Of a DNA stretch of 64,000 nucleotides, positions 42,880 to 53,801 are shown piece after piece. The notes under the pieces are model-generated. The model was not told where the DNA came from. It saw only the letters and a list, made by a program, of their open reading frames with translations, and did no database searches. Positions within the stretch are counted from its first letter, which is position 1; the number at the start of each line of letters is the position of its first letter. This DNA is from Tomocerus qinae (taxonomy: Eukaryota; Arthropoda; Collembola; Entomobryomorpha; Tomoceridae), in NCBI GenBank assembly GCA_020055645.1, contig CM034549.1, forward strand, positions 2,480,001 through 2,544,000, given 5' to 3'. Both the position numbers and the translations under genes were made by a program.

Positions 42880-44456
42880 TTCAAAATATTAGATCTATCA
42901 ATCAATGTGAATGTGAACGTATACTAGGGTCCTCTGTTAATGTTGTAAATAGTAGATGGTGGAGGATTAAACTATGAAATTGTATTTACTAGATATTCAC
43001 AAGACAAATTTAATTAAACAAATAAATCATGGTGTACGCTGACGGCTCTAAAACGAAGCTGTGTTGGATTTCAAACTGAGTTTGGTCTTACGAATGAGAG
43101 CTTTATAAATGCCGTTGTGTTGGATTCGGAACCGAGAAACCTGTTATCATACAAAAAATAAATGTGAATTACACTTTAAAATTATAAATAACATACACTG
43201 ATGTACAAAATGTTTGGAAGTAGATTGTGAATATTTATTTGATTATAAGCGTATTTCTATTCAACTTACTTCACTTGGCTTTCGGAAAAACAATAGAATA
43301 ATGTTTTTTAAACTTCTTGATTCGTATTTTAGCCGAATGTTGACATTTATTGAATGAATGTGCTTACAGTAACGTAACTGTCCTAACTGTAAGTATATGG
43401 GCAATGGGTAACTTCTAAGTTTTTATGATCTATTCCGAATAATAGTGTAGTGTTCCTCTGTCGTTCGTATTGCAAAATGCTTTCATAATAATACTTCCTC
43501 CACTCTACCTCTCTGTCTCTATTATCCTCTAATACTGCCACTAGACTTAGACTACTCCTATACAGCTGGTTGTTAAAGATCTGGTCCAACTATCAGACAA
43601 GCATTCAGTCCTCCACTGTATCACCCACATACACAGGCTTATATCGGTTTCGGGTTTCACGGGAGACCGAAACAAGATAACACAGAAACCGATTATACAA
43701 CCGATGCGGATGGGATGGTATTTTAGTGTACCAAATCAAATACCATGCGACGGGTTGTTATTGAAAAATAGCGCGTATTGGCGGACAAGACAGTACAGCA
43801 AAGATGAGAGCTTCGAGCTTATGTATCCTACTTTAGTTTAACAACATGGTTTTACCTCCACCACCACTACTACTGTGTATTTGCCTGGCTGTCTTGGTTT
43901 TGTGTCTATTGACCACTTATACGAAATCACTTTCTCCATGATAACTCCATTTCCCAGTATTGATGAACAGTTTGTGAAAGTTTTATACGGAGTATGGAAA
44001 GTGAAAGTATATATGTATGTTATAATAATAATAGAACCCCTGACTAAATATTATTGACCTTTACTTTTTTAACACAATCTTCCCTTCACTCATCCTTTTT
44101 CATCTCAAACAAGCTTATATCTAAAGGGATTATGACGGGAAAAATTAAATGCACAAATTGTGCATAATTATGTGATTAAATTCCATTTTATATTTATTCT
44201 GTACGACATTTTTAAGAGTATTAGCATCTGGCTCATTGTAACTAAAACCATCTAAAACTCTTTGTAAGAAAATTATTAGCCCAGATTGCATAACATAATA
44301 TATAACATTTTCTAAGTCAGAGTATAGTAGAAGTAGAAACTGGAAAGTAGAAAGAAAAAGAAAGTTATGGCTCGAGTTTTGGTGTAGAATCTACACTATG
44401 CAATTGAAATTTGTGTGAATTAAAGTACTTGCACACCCGTTCTGTTTGTAAGAAAT
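42880..44456. other. Spacer upstream of RCL1 and downstream of HSCB
   Basis: About 1.6 kb with no recognised gene. It must contain the RCL1 promoter (- strand). An AATAAA on the - strand at 44193-44198 could end the HSCB transcript. Short imperfect repeats containing GTGTTGGATT occur near 43060 and 43120; I could not assign them. Confidence 0.5.
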
Positions 44457-44622
44457 AAGTATTTAAGCCATCGGGTGTATTGTAAAGATAAAAAATTATT
44501 TCATGGTCAATTCAGTAATCGAACCTGAGTAGACCGGAAATCAAAAGTACTCAGGTTCGTTTCCTGAATTGACCATCAAATAATTTTTTATCTTTGCAAT
44601 ACACCCGATGGCTTAAATACTT
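44457..44622. repeat. 166-bp foldback element (long near-perfect inverted repeat)
   Basis: Left arm 44457-44531 and right arm 44548-44622 are 75 nt each and complementary with only about four mismatches, separated by a 16-nt loop. The arms begin AAGTATTTAAGCCATCGGG. There is no open frame. It is a MITE-like foldback lying about 300 bp past the HSCB stop codon, possibly inside that gene's 3' UTR. No target duplication was identified. Confidence 0.85.
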
Positions 44623-44916
44623 TATATTTAAATATTTAACAATGTTCAAGAGAAGTCTTGAAATATTACGTAAAACTTCAGCGGCTATGTACTGATAGGA
44701 AATTCTACCTTTTCAAGATTATATCCATCATGAGAAATAATATGACAAAGCTGACAAACTTTCAATAGAGGTTTCCCACAATTGGTGACCGGTCACTAAA
44801 TTAACATGAATAGGTATTAAAATGACTACAGTATCTGCCTGTGTTATCCTGGAATTGTGGGAAACGTCTATTCTACTTGTGCCTGGCAGGATAATTCAAT
44901 TCAGCACGTTTTCTTA

Positions 44917-47754
44917 TTACTCAACAACCCCTATTTTGGTCTGAAGCTCTTTCAATCGCAGTTGAAGGGAATCAAAATACTTCATTTTTGATATAACTGC
45001 CTTGGCTTCATCCAGTTTCTGGTCATTGAAAGCCACCTCTAAATCTCTATAAAAAGAAAAGAAACAATAAATGCTAAAGTTTAAAAGATTTTAGATTTCA
45101 TTGTAAATATACAGTGCATACAATATATTACCATTTCAAAATTTCAACGATGAACCTCACATAGGAAAAGTTCAGCCTTACCTTTGCAAATTTTTCAGTT
45201 TAGTATCATTGTTATTTCTGAATGTGAGCCATTCAGTGGCACCATTGATTTCTTCCAGTCTTTCATTTAATTCCATGACTTCTTCCAGAAATTCCGGATC
45301 CATGGTCATTTGCTTTTCCAAATCATTATCGAAATCAATCCCATTTAATTGTAATAAATAACCACCACGTTGAATTGGATCTTGTAAAGTAGAATAAGCC
45401 TTGTTAACCAAAGAAGACAGTTCTTCACTTATTTTCTTTTCTTCCTACAACGAAATTATAACATTAACAAAATGATTAAGATGCATTATATAGAAAGCCA
45501 TTATAGTTCTAGAATAGTCTTCTTTGTCTAATAATAATAATAATTTAATAATATATCATTGGTCATATCCTTTCGAAATTCAGAAATGCTCTGGGGCTGC
45601 TAGTATTATAATAATAATGACAGATGAGAACAAATTTTCCTGTCTCATACGCAGTCTGACTTGATTAAAAAAAGAAAATAATTGCCTTCATAATTTCATA
45701 TTAACAATACCAAATGTGCCTTCGAGAAAAAGTTGGAGAAATCTATATTTCAAAGACCTTAAAATGTAGGATAAATCCTCTGTAAAGTTGTAATAAGCAA
45801 CTGATAATTGATTCGACACCCAAAATCTGACTTTCAAACCTCTAGAAGGCACTATAGGAGGCGGCTAAATTTAGGCAGCGGTACTTTGTTGCCACTGTCT
45901 CCGCTGTTGCCGCTAGGGGGTAAGGGGAGTCAGCGGCAACAGCATAAAAGCGGAGACAGTGGCAACATCGGCGACACGCAAAATCCACTAGCGGCAACAC
46001 ATTAATCTGATTTCCTCTGAACAGAGGATATCAGATGAATGTGTCGGCTGAATTTAGGCACCGGGATCTTGTTGCCTCAATTGCCCACCGTTGCCCCATG
46101 CTTAGTCACTTTACCTATTACTTTAATATGTTGCCTCCCGTCACTATTTTTGCCACTTTTATTGACCTAACCTAATAAAAAATACAGTGTTTTATTGTTA
46201 ATGCATAACAAAAATGTAGCATGTTTATTTTTAATTAGGTTAGGTCAAAAAAGATGCAAAAATAGTGACGGGAGGCAAATGGAAAAGACGATAGGTTAAT
46301 TGGCTTAACTTGGGGCAACGGGGTCAATTGGAGCAACGAGATCCCGCTGCCTAAATTCAGCCAATGTGGGTCTGTTGCCGCTAGTGGTTTTAGCTGTGTC
46401 GCCGCTAGTGGTTGTACCGTGTCGCCGCTAGTGGTTGTACCGTGTCGCCACTGTCTCCGCTATTATGTTGTTGACGCTAACCCCCCAAACCAGTGTTCGA
46501 TGACCAGCCGGCTGGTTGGTTAAAATTCTTTTTAGCCAGTGGCTAAAATGGCCTAAAATAGTCAAATGGGGCTCTGTGAAATAAGAAAATCATCCTTGAT
46601 TTGGCGGGAAATTTGAAAACCCATGATTTTTAGCCATTTTGGCCACTAGCCATTTCAGCCAATTTAGCCGGCTGGCTGGTCAAAATCATTTTTAGCCGGC
46701 TAAAATGGAACACTGCCCCAAACCTCCCAGCGGCAACAGCGGGGACGGGGACAGTGGCAACAAAGTGCCGCTGCCTAAATTCAGCCCTATAGGCAGCATA
46801 TTTTATGACATCTAAAAACCCGTTGTTTCAGAAATGAAGATGGTTTTTGGAAGTTGGTAGGCGCTAAAAAATCATATCCTGGGGACAGGCCGCAGTCAAA
46901 AAAAGTTTCAGGGGGGCGGGGCACAAAAATATACTCTTTGCAATCTCTTATGTTTTATTTGTTTATCCTCATGCTGACTTTCACTTTCACCACTTTCATC
47001 GCCACATAATGAGTTTTCTCGAATTTCCTTACTACGTGACAGGTAGATTGCATCATTGCCTATAGCATTGTCCATTCATACAGTTTTTAAATTGCCGCGG
47101 TGTTTTGTAACCGCTCCTTCCTTTGTAGTCGTATTTAAAAGAACAGAAGAGCACATAGCCCTGCCGAATGACTGAAAGAATGTAAGGAAAATCTTGAAGA
47201 GATAAAAGATTGAGAAAAAGTTCTTTCCACAAGGAAGAAAAGAGTCAGAAAAGGTAAAAATCATTAAAAGTAACTAGTGATTTAGTGTAAAGACTGTTTT
47301 AACTTCTGCAAATCTTACATTCAGCACGTAAAGCAACTTAACTTACCTCCCCATGTTGAGTAAATAGATCTGGGTGCAATTTCTTCTGCAGAAACTTCGT
47401 CTGCTTCGCCAAACTATTCAAGTCAACTTGGTAAGTTTTTGGATGATTAAGTAATTTGAAATAATTGGGAAATTTTTCAGGGTTTATTTTCTGAAGTGAA
47501 TTACAAGCAGGACAAATTAGGGAAATATGATCAGAATTTCCCCATTTGTGATTACATTTCCAGCAGCCTTCAGTACCAGTCCCCTTCCCTTTATCACTCG
47601 AGAACTTTGCCAAAGAGAAATAGACATTTTCAAATGTGGAGGTCGATATGTTAAATTTTATTAATCTTTCTTGTATATTTGCGGCAGAAAATGGTGCATC
47701 CAGTTTTGGTAAACGAGACAAAGGTTTTCTCCAGCCAAGAACAGCACGTCTCAT
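44917..47754 (-). CDS. HSCB: Iron-sulfur cluster co-chaperone HscB/Hsc20, mitochondrial
   Basis: Three exons: 47754-47347, 45444-45182 and 45046-44917 (TAA stop). They join in phases 0 and 2 to 266 residues. From the chosen ATG the protein starts MRRAVLGWRKPLSRLPKL, a basic amphipathic leader typical of mitochondrial import. An in-frame ATG at 47871 exists, but a splice acceptor (ATTACAG) lies between the two, so that stretch is probably 5' UTR. Two CxxC pairs (CWKC 64-67, CPAC 81-84) form the zinc-binding N-domain of metazoan HSCB. A J-domain follows with the HPD motif at 127-129, then the C-terminal HscB oligomerisation domain (MDPEFLEEVMELNERLEE). HSCB delivers the ISCU scaffold to mitochondrial Hsp70 in Fe-S cluster assembly. 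The 1.9-kb intron 1 carries nested transposons. Confidence 0.93.
45891..45976. repeat. Internal hairpin in the left arm of the outer element
   Basis: TTGCCACTGTCTCCGC and TGTTGCCGCT (about 45891-45915) recur as reverse complements at about 45932-45966 (AGCGGCAACA, then GCGGAGACAGTGGCAA). The result is a second foldback inside the outer element. The limits are approximate. Confidence 0.6.
46046..46362. mobile_element. Inner inverted-repeat element of the same family
   Basis: A 317-bp element whose ends are GGCTGAATTTAGGCACCGGG (left) and, as reverse complement, GGCTGAATTTAGGCAGCGGG (right). These are nearly identical to the ends of the outer element. Nearly the whole element folds back: long arms containing GCCTCCCGTCACTATTTTTGC and ACCTAACCT pair with the far half. 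The flanks AATGTGTC and AATGTGGG may be a decayed 8-bp target duplication. It has no coding capacity. Confidence 0.78.
46373..46450. repeat. 23-bp tandem repeat, about 3.4 copies
   Basis: Units at 46373-46395 (diverged), 46396-46418 and 46419-46441 are followed by a partial copy. The two central units are identical and contain GTCGCCGCTAGTGG. The array lies between the inner element and the hAT-like insert. Confidence 0.8.
46491..46715. mobile_element. hAT-like MITE with perfect 8-bp target duplication
   Basis: A 225-bp insertion flanked by CCCCAAAC at 46483-46490 and 46716-46723. The termini are CAGTGTTC at the left and its complement GAACACTG at the right. Repeated AGCCGGCTGG/AGCCGGCTAA blocks lie just inside each end. 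An 8-bp duplication plus CAGTG-type termini is characteristic of hAT transposons. No open frame is present, so it depends on a transposase elsewhere. It sits inside the outer element, so it is the younger insertion. Confidence 0.85.
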
Positions 47755-50207
47755 AGTTGATAGTAGATTTTGTGGCAAAATTAGGTCTGCTGGTAGTAGA
47801 TGTTTGTTTATAGCAGCAAGGAGTATGGATGGATCAACTAACACTGCGAACTGTAATGAACAAGAATGCATAAAAAATTAGAAAGCTAAAACATTTAAAA
47901 AACTTTAAAACAAACTTTAAATAGAGGTTTCAGACATCAACTGAATGTTTTCGGTTATACACTATCTATTTAAAAATTACGATCAGGTTCCCAAATCAGT
48001 TTAATTTTCAATATCTTTAATATTAGTTAACTATAAAGCAATCAATCAATCAAGCTTTTATTGTCATACACTGATTCCAAAGATGAACAAAGTCATTCTG
48101 ATTTCCGAAAGAGGACATAAGCAATCTTAAGCTGATATTACAATTACATGATTTACATGAAGAAGCTTCACATGCTACATAGACCACATAATTAGTGCTA
48201 TACTCAGTGCTAGCTGGCAGTAGGATTAGGAGGTCTTTAGGGGGTTAAAGTTGACATCATGAACTATCCTCGTCTTGAAATGTGAGGGCTGCTATAATAA
48301 TAATCATTTTATGTACGCCTTTTACGAGTCCATGTAACCATTTTGATTTAACAGCAAGTGAAAGTGAATGAACCATTATATCGATAATATTTTGTATCTG
48401 CAAATTTTGCAATACAAATTAAAACAAATTTGGAAATGGAAAGTAGAAAATATATAAATCAATTTTGTTTGAAATTGTAATTCCCTATAATATATCATAG
48501 ATTAACAATAGAGAGTATAAATTATTACATGGTCAGTCATATTATCATGCATATTATGTAAAATTGTAAACCATTTTTATAGCATAATGTACAATTTACA
48601 ATTTAACGAAAATATTCATAATAATATTATGACCTAAAGAAAGCAAATTATTGATTTAATTTTAAACCCGAAAAAATAGGGTTTCAAATAATGGATGTAA
48701 TTTTTTATCTCGGAGGTACCGTGTTTATCATATTGTATATGTACAGTACAGTACATTTCAAATTAAAATCCAACTGTACGTGGTATGTGGAAATCTTTTT
48801 GGAGCCTCACATGGATTTTTAAAACAAAATGGATGGACGAACTTATACTCAACTATAGAGCACAGTGATAATGATAAGTGTGATAGTGGTTTTAGTGGTG
48901 ATTTAAATTCCTACTTTCCTACATTTATAAAGGTATCCTACATTGTTCCCACATGTTTTAAAGATTTTTAACTGACTGCAATGCAATGTATTATAAACGA
49001 TTGAACAATAATAACAATAATAAGATGTATACTCAGCTAAACAGCTAATTAGCTGTTGTTGGTTGTGTAACGTTGAACGTAAAACATAAAAAGGTGAGAA
49101 ATCTTATTTATTTAATTAATATTACTAACCAACCTTTTTTAACGGTTACTAGTTATTGTTTATTGCTTGATTGACGTTTCTCTTCTAACAGTTGACCTCC
49201 AAAGCTTTTGAAATAATTATTTCGAGTATTTGGTAGTTAAAGTTTTAATACTCTTTACTCTTACGAACTTTTCACTTCAACAGAACAGGACAACAGATGT
49301 AGAGATAAAATAATTTTACCGGGCCTCTTGCAAGCATGTTCTCAGGTCTCTGACTAGTCAATATACCCCAATGTGCTAATGCTAATTACTTACTAATGAC
49401 AGTAATGTCCAAAATGACATGGAAATGGGTGCATATGCAATTGTGAGAATAATGGCGTTACTTCTTGATTTGGCAAAGTTAAATTATTACTAATGTTATT
49501 CTACGAGTGAGTAGCGAAAATTTGGTAGTCTCATTTCAAATTATATTAAATTAATATAATATTAATACAGAGAACCCATTTTATTTCAACCTTCTCTTTC
49601 ACTTCTGTCCTTTTGTTTTATGCGTATAACTTTTAAAGAGATAGCTGATATTCTCAAGAAAGAATATAAAATTGCATTCAGTAACTCGAGGGTGGCCACT
49701 GGGCAACTTGGGCTGTTAACGTCGGCGAGGTGTAGGAAAATTGTGAACTCCTTTATCGTAGTAAGGGCTTTTAGGCTTTTTTGTGGTTTGGAGACCACTA
49801 TCGAAATGCCTATTCAGATCAGGTTCTACTGCTTGATAGTCTCCGCATAACGCCGAAGTTGCATTTCCGTAACTATTCCAGTCCTTTCCTGTTTTAAAAC
49901 AACAATGCAACTTTGTAGTTATGTATAATAATTTACTGCCATACGGGGGACTAAGATTTCCAATAGATCGAGAAATTTTTTGGCATTTTTTGACGGAAAT
50001 TAGTCAAAAATTGCAAATAATCGCGCCGAGCGCGAAATTTTTTGCTAATTTGAGAAAAAATTCCTTTTTCTATGATTTCGGGTGCGGGTGGGCGGTGCTT
50101 CAGCCCGTAAAGCCCATCCCGCAATACGTCCTTGTGCCATACCATATGCCTCTATTCTTTCACTAAAATACTCAATTTTTGATGTAGTTTTCCTTACAAA
50201 TTATTTT
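47755..50207. other. Spacer between HSCB and the PP1-motif gene
   Basis: About 2.4 kb of AT-rich DNA with no recognised gene. It includes the HSCB promoter and probable 5' UTR (a splice acceptor abuts position 47851 on the - strand). It also includes a small GC-rich patch near 50020-50130 with a hairpin. Open frames here have no recognisable protein features. Confidence 0.5.
49997..50051. repeat. Imperfect hairpin with CGCGC stem
   Basis: AAATTAG(T)CAAAAA...TCGCGC pairs with GCGCGAAATTTTTTGCTAATTT around a CGA loop, followed by a GC-rich block (about 50080-50125). This may be the end of an unidentified repeat element. Confidence 0.4.
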
Positions 50208-51444
50208 TTATACAATAATACCTATTATATTACTAGCACGGGAGTGTGACGACGGTACAAGAGGCATTAGTAGAGACTGCTCATAGCTAAAACTTGTCGA
50301 CGGTCTGCTACTTTTGTACGTAAAATCCGGCAATGGCATAGGTAGTGGTAGGCTCCGAAGATTTGGGTACCCAAGGTAAGATCTGTAGTTCATGTTCATG
50401 GCCAGTATATTCTTTCTCCATTCTTGGCTACCTGAAAAAATAACAGGAAGGAAGAGGGAATCATTTGACAAATAAACAGATAGATAATATATTTCACAGG
50501 TGTTGCTGCGACATTTATCTGTGGGTCTCAGAATACTATTAACCAAAATTGTTAACCTCGTTCCTCATAAGGGACTAGATGAGTTGTGATATTATCGCTG
50601 AATCGAACTTTTTTCTGACTTTTAGCTTTGCTATTCGTATATTTGTCCATTGACCATCTGCTAGTCATGGGATTTATGCTTATACTAGACTTTGGCTTTG
50701 TCAAAATGGATCGGTTCGGAATTTTTGTTGATCCTTGACCACTGTCCCCTTGACCTTTCCTCCGTTGGTCTTCCTTCACAATGCAGTGCTGCTGGGACTG
50801 TGCCTCCTCACTAACCCTATCGTACAACTTAGCTTCCTTTACCGACCAGGTGTTGTCTCCTCTCATGTTAGCATTTGTGCTACTGTCGTCGTTTCTAGGT
50901 TCTGTCCCATTGCCTAATCAAAAAACGATACCGGTATTAAAAATTCGTTTCATCTCTAGTTGAGACATTTTATAAGTACTAATCTTAATCTTTTAATACT
51001 TAACTAATATATCTTACCTTTCATTCCTCCATACATCTGATTGAGCTTAGCTGATGATTGTGATGAACCTCTGGCAGATGCTTCATGAGAAGTATTTTGA
51101 GGAGGGGATTCATTTGAGGGGATGCCACCAGATTTCTGCAAAATTTGTTCCATTTTGTTAATAGTGTTCAGTGTGTGAAAGGAAGCTGGGACGGCTGTAG
51201 ATGACCGATAAAAATTCCGTGCAGACGAATTTGACGGGTACGGTGTCTGCGGTTTGTTTAATCTAACTCCATTGAAATTAGTTGATGCAGGTGAATTGGC
51301 ATAAGAACTGTCATGATAAGGAGATTCTTTGGTATTTGGCTTTGTGTATGCTCTAGAGTATTCAGATTCGAATCGAGACGCAGCTGCCTTAGGATAATCA
51401 TACACTTTATCCTTCTTTTCTCGGGATCTTGATGATCTATCCAT
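50208..51444 (-). CDS. Unrecognised disordered protein with PP1-docking-like motif
   Basis: Three exons join cleanly: 51444-51018, 50913-50557 and 50431-50208 (stop). All introns are GT-AG in phase 1, giving 335 codons from the ATG at 51444. The sequence is Ser-, Lys- and Pro-rich and mostly of a disordered type. Exon 2 has RSILTKPK and, further on, KKVRFSDN, which fits the RVxF consensus for docking protein phosphatase 1. Exon 3 has a more ordered-looking stretch (SQEWRKNILAMNMNYRSYLG). I do not recognise a family. The frame stays open upstream of the ATG to a splice acceptor at 51489-51490 (reading KYYNLFRDVSSRKV), so the true start may lie in a further exon. It is head to head with the CCCH gene. 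Confidence 0.7.
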
Positions 51445-51490
51445 GACTTTTCTACTACTGACGTCTCTAAATAAATTGTAGTACTTATCT

Positions 51491-52075
51491 AAAAAAAATA
51501 TTTCAATAGATATTTTTACAACCTCTATCATTACACTTTACAGCTACATCCTTACAGTAGAATAATTGTTTTAAGACTTTTAAGTTGGAAAATGAAAGAA
51601 ATGAGATATACTTAATATAAGTACGGTTCACCGTGGGTTCACCTAAGATGTGTGTATTTGTGCAGAGGGAACTATTAGAATCTATTATGTTATAGTATAA
51701 TAGTCTGATCTGCTTCTGCTGATAACGAGATGGTTTGATTGTACTTTGGATTCTGGTCAAAAAAATTATGGCATGGCATCAGAATGTCATACTCATCTAT
51801 TTTTATCAATTTTATGTAGATTGTAGTAGATGTAGAATAAAGTAATATTATAGTAATAGTTTCCATAGTGCTCCGTTATTCGATTTCGATTCTATAGTTG
51901 GATGCACGCAAAAATAAATCTGTTCGTTTTGCATTTCCAAAAAAATTATCGCTGGCTGAAACGAAACTGCATTGAGGATTTTTATGGAAATCTATAGAGT
52001 AGCTGAAGAGCTGAACGGACAATCTTTTAGAGCTTTTGTGTATAATGATTGTTGTATAATAAATGTGAATTTCAG
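51491..52075. promoter_or_regulatory. Shared upstream region of a divergent gene pair
   Basis: The acceptor-bounded first known exons of the two flanking genes point away from each other and are about 585 bp apart. Both have splice acceptors just upstream (TTTTTAG before 51488 on -, TTTCAG before 52076 on +). Their first 5' exons and a bidirectional promoter should therefore lie in this interval, unless the leaders overlap or extend across each other. No TATA box was assigned. Confidence 0.45.
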
Positions 52076-52090
52076 TGTGTTAAGAAAATA

Positions 52091-53348
52091 ATGGAAACTC
52101 GAAGTGCTAATCCATCAAGAATGGATCGTGATGATGAAAAGAAGATGCTGCCTTGCCGATTTTTTGTAAGTGGATTCTGTCACAAAGGCAATCGATGTCG
52201 ATTTTACCATCCACAACCAGCAGCGATGTCCACCATGATGGTAGTCCCTCCTCTGCCACCGCATTTCTCAACTCCGCCTGTACTCTCTCCCAATAATTCT
52301 AGGAGCACTCCGTATTCGGTCCCAAGTAAGTAATTCAAAATAATAATATCTGTGTCTGAGTAAAAAGTTTGCAAACATTGTTTCATTATATTTTTTTAGC
52401 CCCTCCTTCCGGTCGTTCTACTAATATGGGTTCTAGACGAGGCACACGATCGGAGAGTATGTTAAACGCAAATGCTGCTGAGTTTGTCGACTACGGCTAT
52501 CATCCTCCTTCGCCAACATATTCAGAATACGATTTAGCTTACAACCAGCCACAGTATGAACAAGAGCCTGAAGAACCACAGCCTCAACAGAATACGGTCT
52601 TCAATCACATTGACTGGGCCCAGTTTTTGGCTCCTGGGTGTCTTCCTCCTCCGCCCATTCTTATTACTGTTGAAGAAGGAAGTGCTGCGTAATATTGTAT
52701 TAATTATGCTGAAAGTACATGCTTACTAGCATCTGCCATTTAAGATTTTTTATACAAGGGATTTTTTTCTTTTATCAGAACTTCTCCGGCGAAATCATCT
52801 ATAATCAAAAGTGCAAATGTCCTCGCCTTGAAAAATTCCTTAAATTTAAAACCTTCAACGGAAAGCATGGACAATGACGATACTCCTCCAGAAGGACGAA
52901 AACCACTGGAAGTCAAGGAGAATGCAAGTCCAATCGAGAATGGAAAGCTATCAGCAAAGTTGGAACTTCAGATGAAAGTTCAGCAAATCGCCAAAGAGTT
53001 GGCTGATGAACCTGCTCAGCATGTCAGGAATCTAGATAGTTACTTTCGCACGTACAATTTCAACGCGTTGCCGCTTATCAGTGTAAAATTAGATTGAGAT
53101 TGAGTGTTATTCCGTTTTAACTTGATGTCACTTTTTGTTCTCATTCTTATTATGTAAACATAAAAATTAAGCAATGTACATTTTAATTTCAGGGATCATT
53201 GCTTGATGAAGACGACGAAGAAAACTGTGAAGATATTCCTACAGATAATGAAGACGCTGATGAGAAGGACGATCCGTCCCCTCTATCCATTAATATTGAG
53301 TCTAGCGAATGCAAAGAAAATGTTCCGACACCCACACCTGTAAACTAA
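52091..53348 (+). CDS. Single CCCH zinc-finger protein, probably RNA-binding
   Basis: Four exons: 52091-52325, 52400-52688, 52779-53082 and 53193-53348 (TAA). They join with consistent phases (1, 2, 0) to 327 residues. Near the N-terminus CRFFVSGFCHKGNRCRFYHP is a C-x7-C-x5-C-x3-H zinc finger of the makorin/CCCH type, a fold that usually binds RNA. The middle is Pro-, Gln- and Tyr-rich and of low complexity (PPSPTYSEYDLAYNQPQYEQ). The third exon contains a predicted helical stretch (SAKLELQMKVQQIAKELADE) and the last exon is strongly acidic (DEDDEENCEDIPTDNEDADE). There is no RING finger, so it is not a makorin ligase. The first ATG after a UTR splice acceptor is used as start. I cannot assign an orthologue. 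Confidence 0.85.
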
Positions 53349-53795
53349 TAGCAGCTCTAATTTCACCTACATTACACTCTCTTAATTACAGTTTACATAG
53401 AGAGGACTTCAATTCAATATCTACGGAAGGAATACGCAGAAACACAAAACACGCAGAATGGTAATTTAAAACGTGATACATACATAGAAAATACGGCGAA
53501 TGCTTCATTATTATTTAGCTCATTTAACTTGCAAACTGTCATGCATAATCTTTGTAAAAAAACTCGCGACCTTTTGCCGCTATCGCAAGTCTCATTCACA
53601 GTGCAATGTGGAACGTTATTTAATGCTAAAATATTATAAATCGCAGTAGATAATTAGTTGGATTTTGTAGCGTTAAGGTTCTTAAGCGTAGAACCAACAA
53701 AGATAATTATTAACAAACTAATGTACCTGTATAGAGTCGCAGTAGAATATTTAGAGCGTGTACATTTGGCGTTAACGTTTATATGTCAAAAATTG

Positions 53796-53801
53796 AATAA
53801 A
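53796..53801 (+). promoter_or_regulatory. Candidate poly(A) signal for the CCCH gene
   Basis: AATAAA about 450 nt after the stop codon on the coding strand. Another AATAAA-like site follows near 54092, so the real end is uncertain. Confidence 0.35.

Larger units (their letters stand above)
45858..46787. mobile_element. Outer inverted-repeat transposon in HSCB intron
   Basis: About 0.93 kb bounded by inverted ends. The left end contains GGCTAAATTTAGGCAGCGG and continues TACTTTGTTGCCACTGTC. The right end is its reverse complement, GGCTGAATTTAGGCAGCGG then CACTTTGTTGCCACTGTC. CTATAGG occurs at both borders (45852-45858 and 46787-46793) and may be the target duplication. There is no transposase frame, so the element is non-autonomous. 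Its interior holds a second element with the same ends, a 23-bp tandem repeat and a hAT-like insert. Confidence 0.75.
45445..47346 (-). other. HSCB intron 1, host of nested DNA transposons
   Basis: This intron separates the J-domain HPD exon from the next exon. It is bounded by GTAAGT (- strand at 47346) and TTGTAG (ending 45445). It is the only large intron in HSCB; the other is 135 nt. About half of it (45858-46787) is a nest of inverted-repeat elements listed separately. The rest is AT-rich, with an ATA-type simple repeat near 45530-45555. Confidence 0.8.

Noticed and set aside
47755..47871. N-terminal extension of HSCB from the ATG at 47871
   Set aside because: A splice acceptor lies between this ATG and the rest, and the downstream ATG begins a typical mitochondrial leader. 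The extension has no family counterpart.
49586..50166. Cluster of short open frames on both strands around a GC-rich patch
   Set aside because: They overlap each other in several frames with no conserved motif. The patch is better read as part of a repeat with a hairpin. I considered a small nuclear RNA but recognised none of its motifs.
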